Assembly (NCBI GenBank): GCA_046154185.1
Contig: JBJXGE010000070.1
Coordinates: 248,001 to 312,000, forward strand
Length of the DNA stretch: 64,000 nt
Reading direction: 5' to 3'
Source: JBJXGE01 sp046154185
GTDB taxonomy: Bacteria; Planctomycetota; UBA8108; UBA1146; JAJFFE01
Within the stretch, counting starts at the first letter, position 1; each line of letters begins with the position of its first letter. A program made the position numbers and the translations under genes. A model generated the notes under the pieces. It saw only the letters and a list, made by a program, of their open reading frames with translations. It was not told the origin of the DNA and searched no databases. Below are positions 17,272-26,744 of this stretch, piece by piece.

Positions 17272-19383
17272 ATGTTTGCGCCGACCCGATTCTCGCGCGT
17301 CAAGGTGGCGCTCGTCGTTTACCTCGTGACTTTGGTCTCGGTCGTGGCGTTCTCGGCGCCCGCGCTTGCTCAGGAGAGCGGCCGTCGCCGACGCGGCGGC
17401 GCGGCCGAAGCAAAGCCCATGGAGCTGAGTCCGGCGCAAGTCGAACAACTCACGAAAATCGCGAACGAGCGGCGGCTGAACCTCGATGATCTGCTCGCGG
17501 CGGCGAAGACGTTCACGCCGAGCGGCCGCCACGATGAATACGTGCTGTTCTCGTCCGGCGGGCAAAGCGGTCAGGTGTTCGCGATCGGCGTGCCGAGTAT
17601 GCGGCTGCTGCGCTCGATTGCGGTGTTCACGCCCGAATCTTGGCAAGGCTACGGCTTCGCGGGCGCGAACGATCACGTGCTCGAGTCGCTCAAGATCAAT
17701 GGCAAACTCAACGCTTGGGGCGACACGCATCACCCGGCGTTGTCCGAGACCAAAGGCGATTACGACGGGCAGTTCTTGTTCATCGGCGACAAGGCCAACG
17801 CGCGCCTCGGCGTCATCGATCTACGCGACTGGGAGACCAAGCAGATCGTCAAGAACCCGCTCACCATGAGCGATCACGGCGCCGCGTTCGTGACGCCGAA
17901 TACCGAGTATGTCATCGAGGGCGGGCAATACGGAACGGTGCTCGGTTACGGATACGCACCACCCGAGGATTACAAAAAGTCATACCGCGGCATGGTGACG
18001 ATGTGGAAATTCGACCGCGCAAAGGGGCGCTTCGACGTCGAGAAGTCCTTCGCGCTCGAGCTGCCGCCCTACTGGCAAGACCTGGCCGACGCCGGCAAGG
18101 GCGTGAGCGACGGCTATTTCTTCGTGAACTCCTTTAACGTCGAAATGGCGGCCGGCGGCGTCGAGAAAGGCAATCCGCCCTTCGAGGCCGGCGCGAGCAA
18201 ACGCGACATGGATTATCTGCACATTGTCGATTGGAAAAAGGCTGAGCAGGTTTTTGCGGCCGGCAAGGCCAAGCGCATCAATGGCTTCCCCGTGATCACA
18301 ATCGATACCAGCGTGGCGGAAGGCGTGCTCTACTTCGCGCCCGAGCCGAAAAGCCCGCACGGTGTCGACGTGACACCGAATGGGCAGTTCATGGTTGTGG
18401 CCGGGAAACTCGATCCGCACGTGACGGTGTACAGCATCGATAAGATCAAGGCCGCGATCGCCGCGAAGAAATTCAGCGGCGCGGATGAGTTCGGCGTGCC
18501 GATACTCGACTTTGCGTCGGTGGTCGAGGCGCAGGTTGAGCTCGGCCTCGGCCCCCTGCACACGCAGTTCGATGACAAAGGCTACGCATACACGTCGCTA
18601 TTCCTTGACTCGGCGGTCGCGCGCTGGAGCCTCGGCGGCGAGTACGCGAAGCTGCACGAGGAACAGCCGTGGAAGTTCGTTCACAAGACGCCGGTTCAAT
18701 ACAACATCGGCCACCTGTGCGCGGCCGAGGGCGACTCCGCGAGTCCGGATGGCCGCTACTTGATCTCGATGTCGAAGTGGTCGGTCGACCGCTTCCTCCC
18801 GACCGGACCGCTGCTTCCGCAGAACTTCCAACTGCTCGACATCAGCGCGCCGGGCACGACCATGCCGGTGATCTACGACCTGCCGATCGGCGTCGGTGAG
18901 CCGCACTACTGCCAGATGATCAAGAGCGACAAGCTGAAGAGCTGGACCGTTTACCCAGAGGTCGGCTGGAACCCGCATACGCAGTCGCTCGACCCGCGGG
19001 CGCCGAAGAAGGGTGATGAAGGCGTGACGCGCGAGGGCAGTAACGTGCTCGTGAAGATGACCGCGATTCGCAGCCACTTCTTCCCCGAACACGTCGAGGT
19101 CAACGAGGGGGATTCCGTGACTTGGCGCATCACTGCGCTCGAGACAGCACAAGACGCGACGCACGGCTTCTGCATCGGCGGCCACAACGTCAACCTCTCG
19201 CTCGAGCCGGGCGAGTTCGCGGAGTTTACTTTTGTCGCCGACCGCCCGGGCACGTACCCCTTCTACTGCACGGAGTTCTGCTCCGCGCTGCACCTTGAGA
19301 TGATGGGTTACTTCCACGTGAAGCCGAAACTCGCTGGAGCGCCGCCGAGTCCGCCGGTCGGGAAAACGCAGTCGACACAGTAA
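17272..19383 (+). CDS. nosZ: Nitrous-oxide reductase, atypical clade II type
   Basis: Periplasmic enzyme reducing N2O to N2 with CuZ and CuA centres. The 703-aa precursor has a Sec-type signal (hydrophobic 11-32, cleavage near ALA-QE) and lacks a twin-arginine motif, the hallmark of clade II. The seven-bladed propeller contains WGDTHHPALSET with CuZ His 153-154 and SDHGAAFVTPNTEYV. The C-terminal cupredoxin domain has C666-TEF-C670-SAL-H674-LE-M677, the CuA ligands, with a further His in DATHGFCI. Wording around the His motif (THHPALSE rather than CHHPHIS) also matches clade II. ATG 17272 follows GGAG about 8 bases upstream (GGAGACGGAAAC). Identification is certain, and every metal ligand motif I can check is intact. 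Confidence 0.98.
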   Translation: MFAPTRFSRVKVALVVYLVTLVSVVAFSAPALAQESGRRRRGGAAEAKPMELSPAQVEQLTKIANERRLNLDDLLAAAKTFTPSGRHDEYVLFSSGGQSGQVFAIGVPSMRLLRSIAVFTPESWQGYGFAGANDHVLESLKINGKLNAWGDTHHPALSETKGDYDGQFLFIGDKANARLGVIDLRDWETKQIVKNPLTMSDHGAAFVTPNTEYVIEGGQYGTVLGYGYAPPEDYKKSYRGMVTMWKFDRAKGRFDVEKSFALELPPYWQDLADAGKGVSDGYFFVNSFNVEMAAGGVEKGNPPFEAGASKRDMDYLHIVDWKKAEQVFAAGKAKRINGFPVITIDTSVAEGVLYFAPEPKSPHGVDVTPNGQFMVVAGKLDPHVTVYSIDKIKAAIAAKKFSGADEFGVPILDFASVVEAQVELGLGPLHTQFDDKGYAYTSLFLDSAVARWSLGGEYAKLHEEQPWKFVHKTPVQYNIGHLCAAEGDSASPDGRYLISMSKWSVDRFLPTGPLLPQNFQLLDISAPGTTMPVIYDLPIGVGEPHYCQMIKSDKLKSWTVYPEVGWNPHTQSLDPRAPKKGDEGVTREGSNVLVKMTAIRSHFFPEHVEVNEGDSVTWRITALETAQDATHGFCIGGHNVNLSLEPGEFAEFTFVADRPGTYPFYCTEFCSALHLEMMGYFHVKPKLAGAPPSPPVGKTQSTQ

Positions 19384-19466
19384 GCAACGAAGCGAAGTAG
19401 CGCGCCGGCGCGAGTGCGGCCATGGGCGGTCGCCGGCGCGCAACACTCCAGCCGTGGGATGCAACC

Positions 19467-20165
19467 ATGACAAGATTTCTTGGCACGATGTTCGGACCGC
19501 GAGTGTCGCCCGAAGAGCTGCGCGCGAATCGGCTGCGCTATTTGGCGCCGACGTTGTTCTTCATGGCGGCGCGGGTGCTGCTGATCGTGTCGATCTTTCT
19601 TCCATACTGGCACATGGAGCTGGACGCGCCGCAGTATCCGAACGGCCTTTTTCTTACTGCATACGTGAACCATCTCGCGGGCGACGTCAAGGAGATCGAT
19701 GGGCTCAATCACTACATCGGCATGCGGCCGCTCGGCGACGCGGCGAAGTACGAGCGGGCGGCATCCATCTGGGCGATTCTCGCGATGTTCTTGCTGATCG
19801 AAGGAGCCGCGTTCGTGCACAGCCGCTGGGCGGTGGCGCTGGTGTTACCGGCCGCGCTGTTCCCCGTCGGCTTCCTTGTGGATCTCTACTACTGGATGGC
19901 GACCTTTGGTCAGAACCTCGATCCGAACGCGCCGCTCTCGGCGTCGGTCAAGCCGTTCACACCGACCTTGCTCGGCGAAGGCGGGCTCGGGCAATTCAAG
20001 ACGTACTCCGAAGTCGGACACGGTTTCTGGCTCGCGACGATGTGCTCGGTGCTCATCATCGTGGCTGTCGTGTTCCATCGGCGCGCCTATAAGCCGCTTT
20101 TCGAACGGGAGTTCGCCGACCGAGCGCGTGCGCAAACCGACGCGCTCGCTGCGGAGGCGCCGTGA
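19467..20165 (+). CDS. nosB: NosB-like membrane protein of clade II nos clusters
   Basis: 232-aa protein with four predicted membrane helices (about 30-50, 105-125, 130-155 and 195-215). The conserved loop DGLNHYIGMRPLGDAAKYER is the pattern I associate with the small membrane protein encoded directly after clade II nosZ. Its exact role is unsettled; it is needed only in clade II systems and may help electron transfer or maturation. ATG 19467 is chosen over an upstream in-frame ATG because the hydrophobic core and conserved region begin here. Its stop overlaps the nosD start by 4 bases. Confidence 0.8.
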   Translation: MTRFLGTMFGPRVSPEELRANRLRYLAPTLFFMAARVLLIVSIFLPYWHMELDAPQYPNGLFLTAYVNHLAGDVKEIDGLNHYIGMRPLGDAAKYERAASIWAILAMFLLIEGAAFVHSRWAVALVLPAALFPVGFLVDLYYWMATFGQNLDPNAPLSASVKPFTPTLLGEGGLGQFKTYSEVGHGFWLATMCSVLIIVAVVFHRRAYKPLFEREFADRARAQTDALAAEAP

Positions 20166-21634
20166 GACGCACGACAGCCACGGCGATTTGCGCGTTTGTT
20201 TTGGGCTTCGGCGCGCGCGCGTGCGCGCAGTCGGCCGGAGCAGCGTCGGAACACGAGGCGCCACTCGCTCGGGGCGAGTTTCAGGCGGGCGCGCCGCTCG
20301 GTCGCATCGGCCGCGCGATCGCAGAGGCCGCGGCGGGCGCGACGGTGGAAATCGCGCCCGGTGTCTATCGTGAGCATATTCGCATCGAGAAATCGATCAC
20401 GCTCATCGGACGCGGCCGGCCCGTGATCGACGGCGGAGGCGAAGGAGACATCATCGAGATCACCGCTCCCGACGTGACGGTGCGCGGCTTCTCGATCCGC
20501 AACACGGGCGTCGATCTCGATAAGGAGAACGTCGCTGTGCGCGTGCTCGCGCCGCGCGCGGTGATCGAGGACAACGAGCTCGAGGACATTCTGTTCGGCA
20601 TCGACCTGCGCGAGGCCGCGGACTCCGTTATTCGTGGCAATCGCATCGGCGGCAAGCGGCTCGACATCGCGCGGCGCGGCGATGGCCTGAGACTGTGGCG
20701 ATCGAACGGCACGTTGATCGAAGCGAACACGATCCACGACGGGCGCGACTCCATAATGTGGTACTCGAGCCACGTGCTCGTGCGCGGCAACCGGTCGGAG
20801 GATTGCCGCTATGGGCTCCATCTCATGTTCAGCGACGAAATCACGATCGAGGACAACGTGCTGACCGGGAACTCGGTCGGCATCTATGCGATGTACAGCG
20901 CCGGCATCACGATGCGCCGCAATCAGTTGATCCGCAATCGCGGTCCGAGCGGCTATGGGCTGGGACTCAAGGAGGCGGATCGCTTCACAGTGCGCGAGAA
21001 TCTGTTCACGCAAAACCGCGTCGGCGTGTACGTCGATGGTTCTCCGTTCACGACCACGCAGCCGGGCGTTTTCGAGCGCAACATGCTCGCGTACAACGAC
21101 GTCGGCTTCATGTTCCTGCCGTCGGCGCGCGGCAACGAGATCACCGAGAACAACTTCATCGACAATCTCGACCAGGTGTGCGTCGCCGGGCGCGGGCGGC
21201 TCGATGCGAACCGCTTTTGGAAGGGTGAGCGCGGCAACTACTGGAGCGACTACACTGGTTACGACCAGAACCGCGACGGCGTGGGCGACTTCGTGCAAGA
21301 GGCGCAGACGCTGTTCGACAACTTGATGGAGCGCGAGCCCAAGCTGCGGCTGTTCTTGTTCAGCCCAGCGCAGCAAGCGATCGAGTTTCTCGGCCGCGTG
21401 CTGCCGGCCGTGCGACCTGAGCCGAAGTTCACGGACGAAGTGCCGCTCATGGAGCCGATCGTGGTGGATCTGGGAGTGAACGCTGGCGCGGAGGCGCGGC
21501 CCGGGTCGCTGCTTGCCACCGGGTTATTGTTGGCGCTCATCGGCGGTGTGACGATCGGCTGCGTGCGCGTACCGAAACGCAAAGTGCGCGCGGCGGATGG
21601 CGCGCCGTCGGCGCGCGAGAGGATGGCCGCATGA
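20162..21634 (+). CDS. nosD: NosD, periplasmic right-handed beta-helix copper-maturation protein
   Basis: 490-aa protein needed, with the NosFY ABC transporter, to assemble the CuZ centre of NosZ. It has a signal peptide (GTG start, cleavage near ACA-QS), then about 12 beta-helix coils with repeating motifs such as VIEDNELEDILFGIDL and IRGNRIGG, and the conserved WSDYTGYDQNRDGVGD near 360. A C-terminal hydrophobic segment (about 445-465) is followed by a basic tail, so it may be membrane tethered. It overlaps the NosB-like gene by 4 bases and nosF by 4 bases (ATGA). Confidence 0.94.
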   Translation: MRRTTATAICAFVLGFGARACAQSAGAASEHEAPLARGEFQAGAPLGRIGRAIAEAAAGATVEIAPGVYREHIRIEKSITLIGRGRPVIDGGGEGDIIEITAPDVTVRGFSIRNTGVDLDKENVAVRVLAPRAVIEDNELEDILFGIDLREAADSVIRGNRIGGKRLDIARRGDGLRLWRSNGTLIEANTIHDGRDSIMWYSSHVLVRGNRSEDCRYGLHLMFSDEITIEDNVLTGNSVGIYAMYSAGITMRRNQLIRNRGPSGYGLGLKEADRFTVRENLFTQNRVGVYVDGSPFTTTQPGVFERNMLAYNDVGFMFLPSARGNEITENNFIDNLDQVCVAGRGRLDANRFWKGERGNYWSDYTGYDQNRDGVGDFVQEAQTLFDNLMEREPKLRLFLFSPAQQAIEFLGRVLPAVRPEPKFTDEVPLMEPIVVDLGVNAGAEARPGSLLATGLLLALIGGVTIGCVRVPKRKVRAADGAPSARERMAA

Positions 21635-22596
21635 TTCGCATTGCAAACGTGACGAAACGATTCGGGCGCGCAGCGGCGGTCGACGATGTGACGCTCGAGA
21701 TACCAGCGGGAGACAGTGTTGCGCTCTGGGGCTTGAACGGCGCGGGCAAAACGACGCTCATTCGCTGCGTGCTCGGGCTCCTGCGTTTTCGCGGCGTGAT
21801 CGAAGTCGGCGGGCATGATGTGAGTCGGCGCGGCAAGGTCGCGCGCATGCTGATCGGGTACGTGCCGCAGGAACTCGGCTTCTACGACGACCTCGGCGTG
21901 ACAGAGGCGCTGCGTTTCTTCGCGCGCCTCCGCGGCATCGCGCTCGCGGCGCCAGAAGAAGTGCTTGTCGACGTCGGGCTCGAAGAACACGGCCGCAAGC
22001 GCATCCGCGAACTCTCCGGCGGAATGAAGCAGCGACTCGCGCTGGCGATTGCGCTGATCGGCGATCCGCCGGTGCTCGTCCTCGATGAAGTGACGGCGAG
22101 TCTCGACGCCTGTGGACGCGAGGAGCTGGTGGCGTTACTCGCGCGATTGCGCGGAGCGGGGCGCACGCTCTTGTTCGCGTCGCATCGCGTGGAGGAAGTC
22201 ACTGCGCTGGCGAAACGGGTGGTGGTGTTGCGCAGCGGACGCATTGAGTCCGAGGCGACTGCGACGGCGTTCGGCTCGGGCGCGACAGCTGGCGGCGTGC
22301 TGCTCCACTTGCACCTGCGCGCGACCGAGTGCGAGTCGGCGATGAACGAACTCCGCGCGGCGGGCTTCGATCCGCGGCTGAATGGCGCCGGTGTGTTCGT
22401 GCCGGTCGCCGCCGAACGAAAAATTGTGCCGCTCAGGATTCTCGCGGAGGCGCGCATCGCCGTCGACGACTTCGAGTTGATCGGCGCGGGGCGCGCGGTG
22501 AGTGACGAACGTGCGGCAGCGGCGGTGGCGAGCGCAAATGGCGTGGCGCGTGCGGCACCGGGAGCGGCGCCGAAAGGATCGGAGGACTGCGTATGA
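21631..22596 (+). CDS. nosF: NosF, ABC transporter ATP-binding protein
   Basis: ATPase of the NosDFY system, thought to power sulfur or copper supply for CuZ assembly. In 321 aa it shows Walker A GLNGAGKT (34-41), signature LSGGMKQRL, Walker B VLVLDEVTASLD and the switch SHRVEE. About 90 residues follow the nucleotide-binding domain, a NosF-typical tail that probably contacts NosY. Starts and stops overlap nosD and nosY as ATGA, showing strict translational coupling. Confidence 0.94.
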   Translation: MIRIANVTKRFGRAAAVDDVTLEIPAGDSVALWGLNGAGKTTLIRCVLGLLRFRGVIEVGGHDVSRRGKVARMLIGYVPQELGFYDDLGVTEALRFFARLRGIALAAPEEVLVDVGLEEHGRKRIRELSGGMKQRLALAIALIGDPPVLVLDEVTASLDACGREELVALLARLRGAGRTLLFASHRVEEVTALAKRVVVLRSGRIESEATATAFGSGATAGGVLLHLHLRATECESAMNELRAAGFDPRLNGAGVFVPVAAERKIVPLRILAEARIAVDDFELIGAGRAVSDERAAAAVASANGVARAAPGAAPKGSEDCV

Positions 22597-23498
22597 GCGG
22601 CGTACTGATGGCGGCAAATCGGGCGGCAGACACGCCGACCGTGAGCAGCGCGCTGCGAGTTCCGCCAGGAGCCGCGCGCAACGTGTCGACGATCGCGTTG
22701 CGTGAGCTCGCGGATGCGGCGCGCAGCAGGTGGTTCGTGTTGTACACGCTCGCGTTCGCGGCGCTTGGGCTGGCGGTCTCGCTCGTTTCGGCGGCGGGCG
22801 CGGGCGGTGCGGGGATATCAGGTTACGGACGCACCACGGCCGGCCTCATCAACTTGGTGCTGCTCGTCGTGCCGCTCATGGCGCTCACTGCCGGCGCCGG
22901 ATCGATTGCGAGCGATCGCGAGCGCGGGATGCTCCCGTATCTACTCGCGCAACCCGTGTCGCGCGTCGAAGTGCTCGCGGGAAAGTACATCGGGTTGGCG
23001 GCCGCACTTTTCGCGAGCTTGTGCCTGGGGCTCGGCGGCTGCGCGGTGATTCTCGCGCTCAAGGGCGCGGGGACCCGCCCCGAGATGATTTTGTGGCTCG
23101 CCGGTCTGTCGCAAGGACTCGCGCTCGGCATGTTGAGCCTTGGCATGCTGATTTCGGTCGCCGCGCGCAAGAGTTCGGTCGCGGTCGGCACGGCGATTTT
23201 TGTGTGGCTAACGCTGGCGTTCGTGACGGATCTCGGGCTCATGGCGGGCACGCTCACGATGCGGCTCCGCATCGAGGAGCTGTTCGCGCTCTCGCTCGTG
23301 AATCCACTGCAAGTTTTCAAAATGTGGTCGCTGCACGCAGTCGACGCGTCACTTGATGTGCTCGGACCCGCCGGTCTCTACGCGATGGAGGAGTATGGTG
23401 CATGGCTGCACTTGATCTTCGGCGCGAGCCTTGCCGCGTGGGTCGTGGCGCCGCTCGCCGCGGCGGCGGTGGTCATGTCGAGAAAGTCACCCGTATGA
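22593..23498 (+). CDS. nosY: NosY, ABC transporter permease
   Basis: 301-aa permease with six hydrophobic segments after a 40-residue cytoplasmic N-terminus. The conserved ERGMLPYLLAQPVSRVEVLAGKY at about 105-130 is the ABC-2/NosY coupling helix region, and NPLQVFKMW lies in the second half. It pairs with NosF and contacts NosD at the periplasmic side. It overlaps nosF and nosL by 4 bases each. Early in-frame Met residues leave a few residues of doubt at the N-terminus. Confidence 0.93.
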   Translation: MSGVLMAANRAADTPTVSSALRVPPGAARNVSTIALRELADAARSRWFVLYTLAFAALGLAVSLVSAAGAGGAGISGYGRTTAGLINLVLLVVPLMALTAGAGSIASDRERGMLPYLLAQPVSRVEVLAGKYIGLAAALFASLCLGLGGCAVILALKGAGTRPEMILWLAGLSQGLALGMLSLGMLISVAARKSSVAVGTAIFVWLTLAFVTDLGLMAGTLTMRLRIEELFALSLVNPLQVFKMWSLHAVDASLDVLGPAGLYAMEEYGAWLHLIFGASLAAWVVAPLAAAAVVMSRKSPV

Positions 23499-23956
23499 GC
23501 AGGCAGCTACAGAGAGGCGCTGGCGTGTGGGTGGTGGCGCTGGCGTGGTTCGTGCTCGCCGGATGCGAGCGCCGGGAGCTGACTGGACCGCCGGTGCTGA
23601 GGCTCGGCCGCGACGAGTGCGCGGAGTGCGGAATGATGATCAACGAGGAGCGCTCGGCGAGCGCGCTCCTCATCGAGCGGGCGAGTGTGCGCGAGCACGC
23701 GTTGTTCGATGACCTCGGCTGCATGATCGACTACGAGCGCGACCGGCCGCCGGATGTGCGCATACTCGATCGTTTCGCGCACGACCATGTCTCGCGCGCG
23801 TGGTTCAGAACCGAGCACGCCGTTTTTCTCCGCACGACGCCCGACAAGTTGCCGACCCCCATGGGTTCGGGTATCGCCGCATTCTCTGACCGCGCCGCGG
23901 CGGCCGCCGCCCAATCCACCCTCGGCGGCCGCATCGTCCGCTATGACGAGCTCTAA
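23495..23956 (+). CDS. nosL: NosL, copper-binding lipoprotein
   Basis: 153-aa lipoprotein that delivers Cu(I) to apo-NosZ. A short basic N-terminus and hydrophobic stretch lead to lipobox LAGC (Cys 24). The copper motif ECAECGMMI gives Cys 42, Cys 45 and Met 47-48, and a second half with AHDHVSRAWF supplies further possible ligands. The ATG at 23495 overlaps the nosY stop (ATGA). It closes the seven-gene nos run; the next gene starts more than 100 bases on and is unrelated. Confidence 0.93.
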   Translation: MSRQLQRGAGVWVVALAWFVLAGCERRELTGPPVLRLGRDECAECGMMINEERSASALLIERASVREHALFDDLGCMIDYERDRPPDVRILDRFAHDHVSRAWFRTEHAVFLRTTPDKLPTPMGSGIAAFSDRAAAAAAQSTLGGRIVRYDEL

Positions 23957-24073
23957 CAGCGACATCACCGGATCTCGAATCCCCCTTCACTCGCGCCCGC
24001 GGCGTGTCGATTCTAGATGGCGGCGGTGACGAGACGGGCGGGGGCGCATTTCGGACGACGCGGCGGACCTTCT

Positions 24074-25339
24074 ATGCGGATTGCGGTCGACGGCACGCAT
24101 GCGATCAATGATCACCGGGCAATTCGACGCTATGCGCGGCACTTGATCGCCGAGCTGCGGCAACTCGGCGACGACGCGCCGTTCGAACAATGTTTCTTGT
24201 ATTTGTTCGCGAACGCGACGGCGGCGATCTCGCCCACGGAACACGCTCGACAGCACAACATCATCTCGCAGGTTCCCGCGCGCTTCCTGCTGCCGGCGAT
24301 GCGTCTCCTCGGCTGGCCTGGCGTCGAGACGCTCGCGCGTCGGCGCGGGCTCGGCCGCGAACGGTTCGACCTCATTCACTTTCCGGGTGGCGTCCCGTTC
24401 CTGCCGAATCGCGCGCCGCACGTGCTGACGACCGTGCACGGCTTCGCCCACGTGCGCGTGCCCCACACGATGCCCGCGCGCACGGTGCGCGTGCTCGAAC
24501 GCAAGTACGCGCAATGCCTCGCGCGCAGCACGCACTTCATCACCGTCTCCGAAACGAGCCGGCGCGAGATGATGGAGATCTACGGGACACCGGCCGAACG
24601 AATCACGGCGATCCCGCTTGGAGTCAGCCCCGAGTTCACGCCGGAGCCGCTCGACGCGCGGCGCATCGAGAGTCTCCGCCGTCGCTACCAACTCGACGCG
24701 GACCGCATCGCGATCTACGTCGGTGCGCTCGAGCCGCACAAGAACACGAACACGCTGTTGCGCGCATTCGACTTGGCGACGGCGCGTTCGCGCGATCCTT
24801 GGCAACTGCTGCTCGTCGGACCGCAAAGCGCGCACGCCGCCGAGCTCCGCGCCCGCGTCGACCGTGAGCGCGTGCGCTTCGTGCATCACCTCGAGCCCGG
24901 TTCGCTCGAGCTCGCGGATCTTTACAAGCTCGCGCGCGCGCTCGTGTTTCCCAGCCACTACGAGAGCTGGGCTTCGCCGCCGCTCGAAGCGATGGCATCA
25001 GGCACGCCCGCCATCACATCGGACTTGCCGTCGCTCCGCGAATCGACGGGCGGCGTCGCGACCTACGTGGCGCCCGATGACGCCGACGGTTTCGCCAGCG
25101 CGCTCCTTCACCTCGACGCGAACGCCGATCACTTCGAGACGCAGCGTCGACGCGGGATCGAGATAGCGGCGACGCACACGTGGCAACGCTGCGCCCGCAA
25201 CACGCTCGCGTGTTACTGTCGACTATTAGGTTTGGAAACGCATCATCACTACGGGCAAGCCGGCGACGAGAAACAATCGAGCGCGCCGCTCGGGTCGGTC
25301 ACGCACGCGTCGCTGCCCGTCCCGCTCGCGAAAAGATAA
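24074..25339 (+). CDS. Glycosyltransferase family 4
   Basis: Cytoplasmic GT-B sugar transferase, likely for surface glycan. The start MRIAVDGTHAIND is the usual first beta strand; an in-frame ATG at 24017 would add 19 residues without a better ribosome site. The C-terminal domain has YVGALEPHKNTNTLL (nucleotide-binding loop) and the E-x7-E element HYESWASPPLEAMASG. Length is 421 aa. Unusually, the last 30 codons overlap the tail of the convergent dehydrogenase gene by 91 bases, and that C-terminal stretch has no family character. Donor and acceptor are unknown. Confidence 0.87.
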   Translation: MRIAVDGTHAINDHRAIRRYARHLIAELRQLGDDAPFEQCFLYLFANATAAISPTEHARQHNIISQVPARFLLPAMRLLGWPGVETLARRRGLGRERFDLIHFPGGVPFLPNRAPHVLTTVHGFAHVRVPHTMPARTVRVLERKYAQCLARSTHFITVSETSRREMMEIYGTPAERITAIPLGVSPEFTPEPLDARRIESLRRRYQLDADRIAIYVGALEPHKNTNTLLRAFDLATARSRDPWQLLLVGPQSAHAAELRARVDRERVRFVHHLEPGSLELADLYKLARALVFPSHYESWASPPLEAMASGTPAITSDLPSLRESTGGVATYVAPDDADGFASALLHLDANADHFETQRRRGIEIAATHTWQRCARNTLACYCRLLGLETHHHYGQAGDEKQSSAPLGSVTHASLPVPLAKR

Positions 25340-26583
25340 AGCAAGATCGCCGCGGAGTCGCTGATGTTGACGACATCGTCGTCGTTCATGTCGGCGGCAC
25401 TCGCGCACGCGAGCGCACCGCCGCCGATCAGCAGGTAATCGAACAGCGCTATCGAATCAGCGACATCGATCACGCCGTCGGCGTTCACGTCGCCGCGCAA
25501 AAACGGTAGGTCGAGTGGCGCCGTGCGCACGATGCGATAGATCGCATTGATCGTGCTGTAGTAGAGCGCACCATCTGGTCCGACGACGACGTCCAAGATC
25601 GACGCGCCCGCCGCATGAAAAACCTCGACGCCCGCGAGGATCGTGCCGCTGGCATCGACCATCACGCGCCAAAGATTGCCGTCGCCGAAGTCGCCGACGA
25701 ACACGTCGTGCAGAAACGCGGGGCCAAACTCGGCGCGATCGTAGACCGCAACACCCGTCGGCGCGATTGTGTTCGTCCAACACACGATGGGCGGCGTGAA
25801 GATCGGGCCCGTGCACGTTTCGGCCGGCCAGCCGTAGTTCGCGCCGGCCACGATGCGATTCAACTCGTCATTCGACGCCGAGCCGTTTTCGGAGGCGTAC
25901 AAAACGCCGAGATCGAGGTTCCAGCACAGGTCGAAACTATTGCGGAGTCCCACGCAATAACGCGACTCGACGCCGCCGAGCCCGACGAACGGATTGTCGG
26001 CTGGCACGCTGCCGTCGTCGTTGAAGCGATGAATCTTCCCGCCGATCGCGAGCGCATCTTGTGCGCTCGCCGGCGCGAGTTGATCGCCGATCGTGTAGTA
26101 AAGCTTGCCGTCGGGGCCGAACGCGATGTTCCCGCCGTTGTGTCCCGCTTGCGCTGGCAGTCCACTCACGATCGGAGTGTAACCGGCGCCGATTCCCGCC
26201 AAGTCGACGAAGTGGCCGATCTCATGGCCGCCGCCCGGCGTCGAATAGCAAATGTACACGTAATAGTTGCTCGCATAGTCGGGGTGAAACGCGAGGCCAA
26301 GGAGACCCTTCTCGCCGAAGATGTCGACAGTGACTTGAGCAAAGGGTTGCGCGAGGAGTTGGCCGCCGAGCATGACGCGAACTCGACCGTTCGCGAGTTC
26401 ATTGAAGAAGAGCCGACCGTCGGGCGAGAACGCCATCGTCACTGGAAACTCGAGCCCGGTGGCGACGACTTCGACGTCGAAACCCGGCGGCACGGCCCGG
26501 CCCGAGCGCGGTGCGGCCAGTGCGCAAAGCAAAACGCTGACGCCTACCAAGAGGCGAATACGGCGCGAGAAATCGCTCATCAT
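25249..26583 (-). CDS. Secreted PQQ-type glucose/sorbosone dehydrogenase-like protein with dockerin repeats
   Basis: 444-aa exported beta-propeller. A Sec signal (about 10-30) leads to a glucose/sorbosone dehydrogenase domain with EFPVTMAFSPDGRLFF, GEKGLLGLAFHPDY and HNGGNIAFGPDGKLYYTIGD, where the His and nearby acids fit the quinoprotein sugar dehydrogenase fold. The final 70 residues hold two Ca-binding dockerin-type loops (RGDVNADGVIDVADS and ADMNDDDVVNISDS). Two adjacent ATGs (26583 and 26580) follow AGAGGTCAG. A role in oxidising extracellular sugars is family inference. The dockerin probably docks it to a surface partner. Confidence 0.85.
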   Translation of the reverse strand: MMSDFSRRIRLLVGVSVLLCALAAPRSGRAVPPGFDVEVVATGLEFPVTMAFSPDGRLFFNELANGRVRVMLGGQLLAQPFAQVTVDIFGEKGLLGLAFHPDYASNYYVYICYSTPGGGHEIGHFVDLAGIGAGYTPIVSGLPAQAGHNGGNIAFGPDGKLYYTIGDQLAPASAQDALAIGGKIHRFNDDGSVPADNPFVGLGGVESRYCVGLRNSFDLCWNLDLGVLYASENGSASNDELNRIVAGANYGWPAETCTGPIFTPPIVCWTNTIAPTGVAVYDRAEFGPAFLHDVFVGDFGDGNLWRVMVDASGTILAGVEVFHAAGASILDVVVGPDGALYYSTINAIYRIVRTAPLDLPFLRGDVNADGVIDVADSIALFDYLLIGGGALACASAADMNDDDVVNISDSAAILLYLFASGTGSDACVTDPSGALDCFSSPACP

Positions 26584-26744
26584 CTCTGACCTCTTATCGA
26601 ACCGGCGCGGCAAACCCCGCAGTGGCCACGCCAAAAGCCGCCGCAAGTACTCAAGGGATGGCCCGCTAACGCCGAAAGCAACAGCAGCGGTCTCGTACCC
26701 ACTCGCTCCATCGATCGAAAGCGGACGCGCCGCCCCGGAGGGGA

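Noticed and set aside
20087..21376. A 429-codon minus-strand frame opposite nosD
   Set aside because: No recognisable protein features; it mirrors the codon periodicity of nosD.
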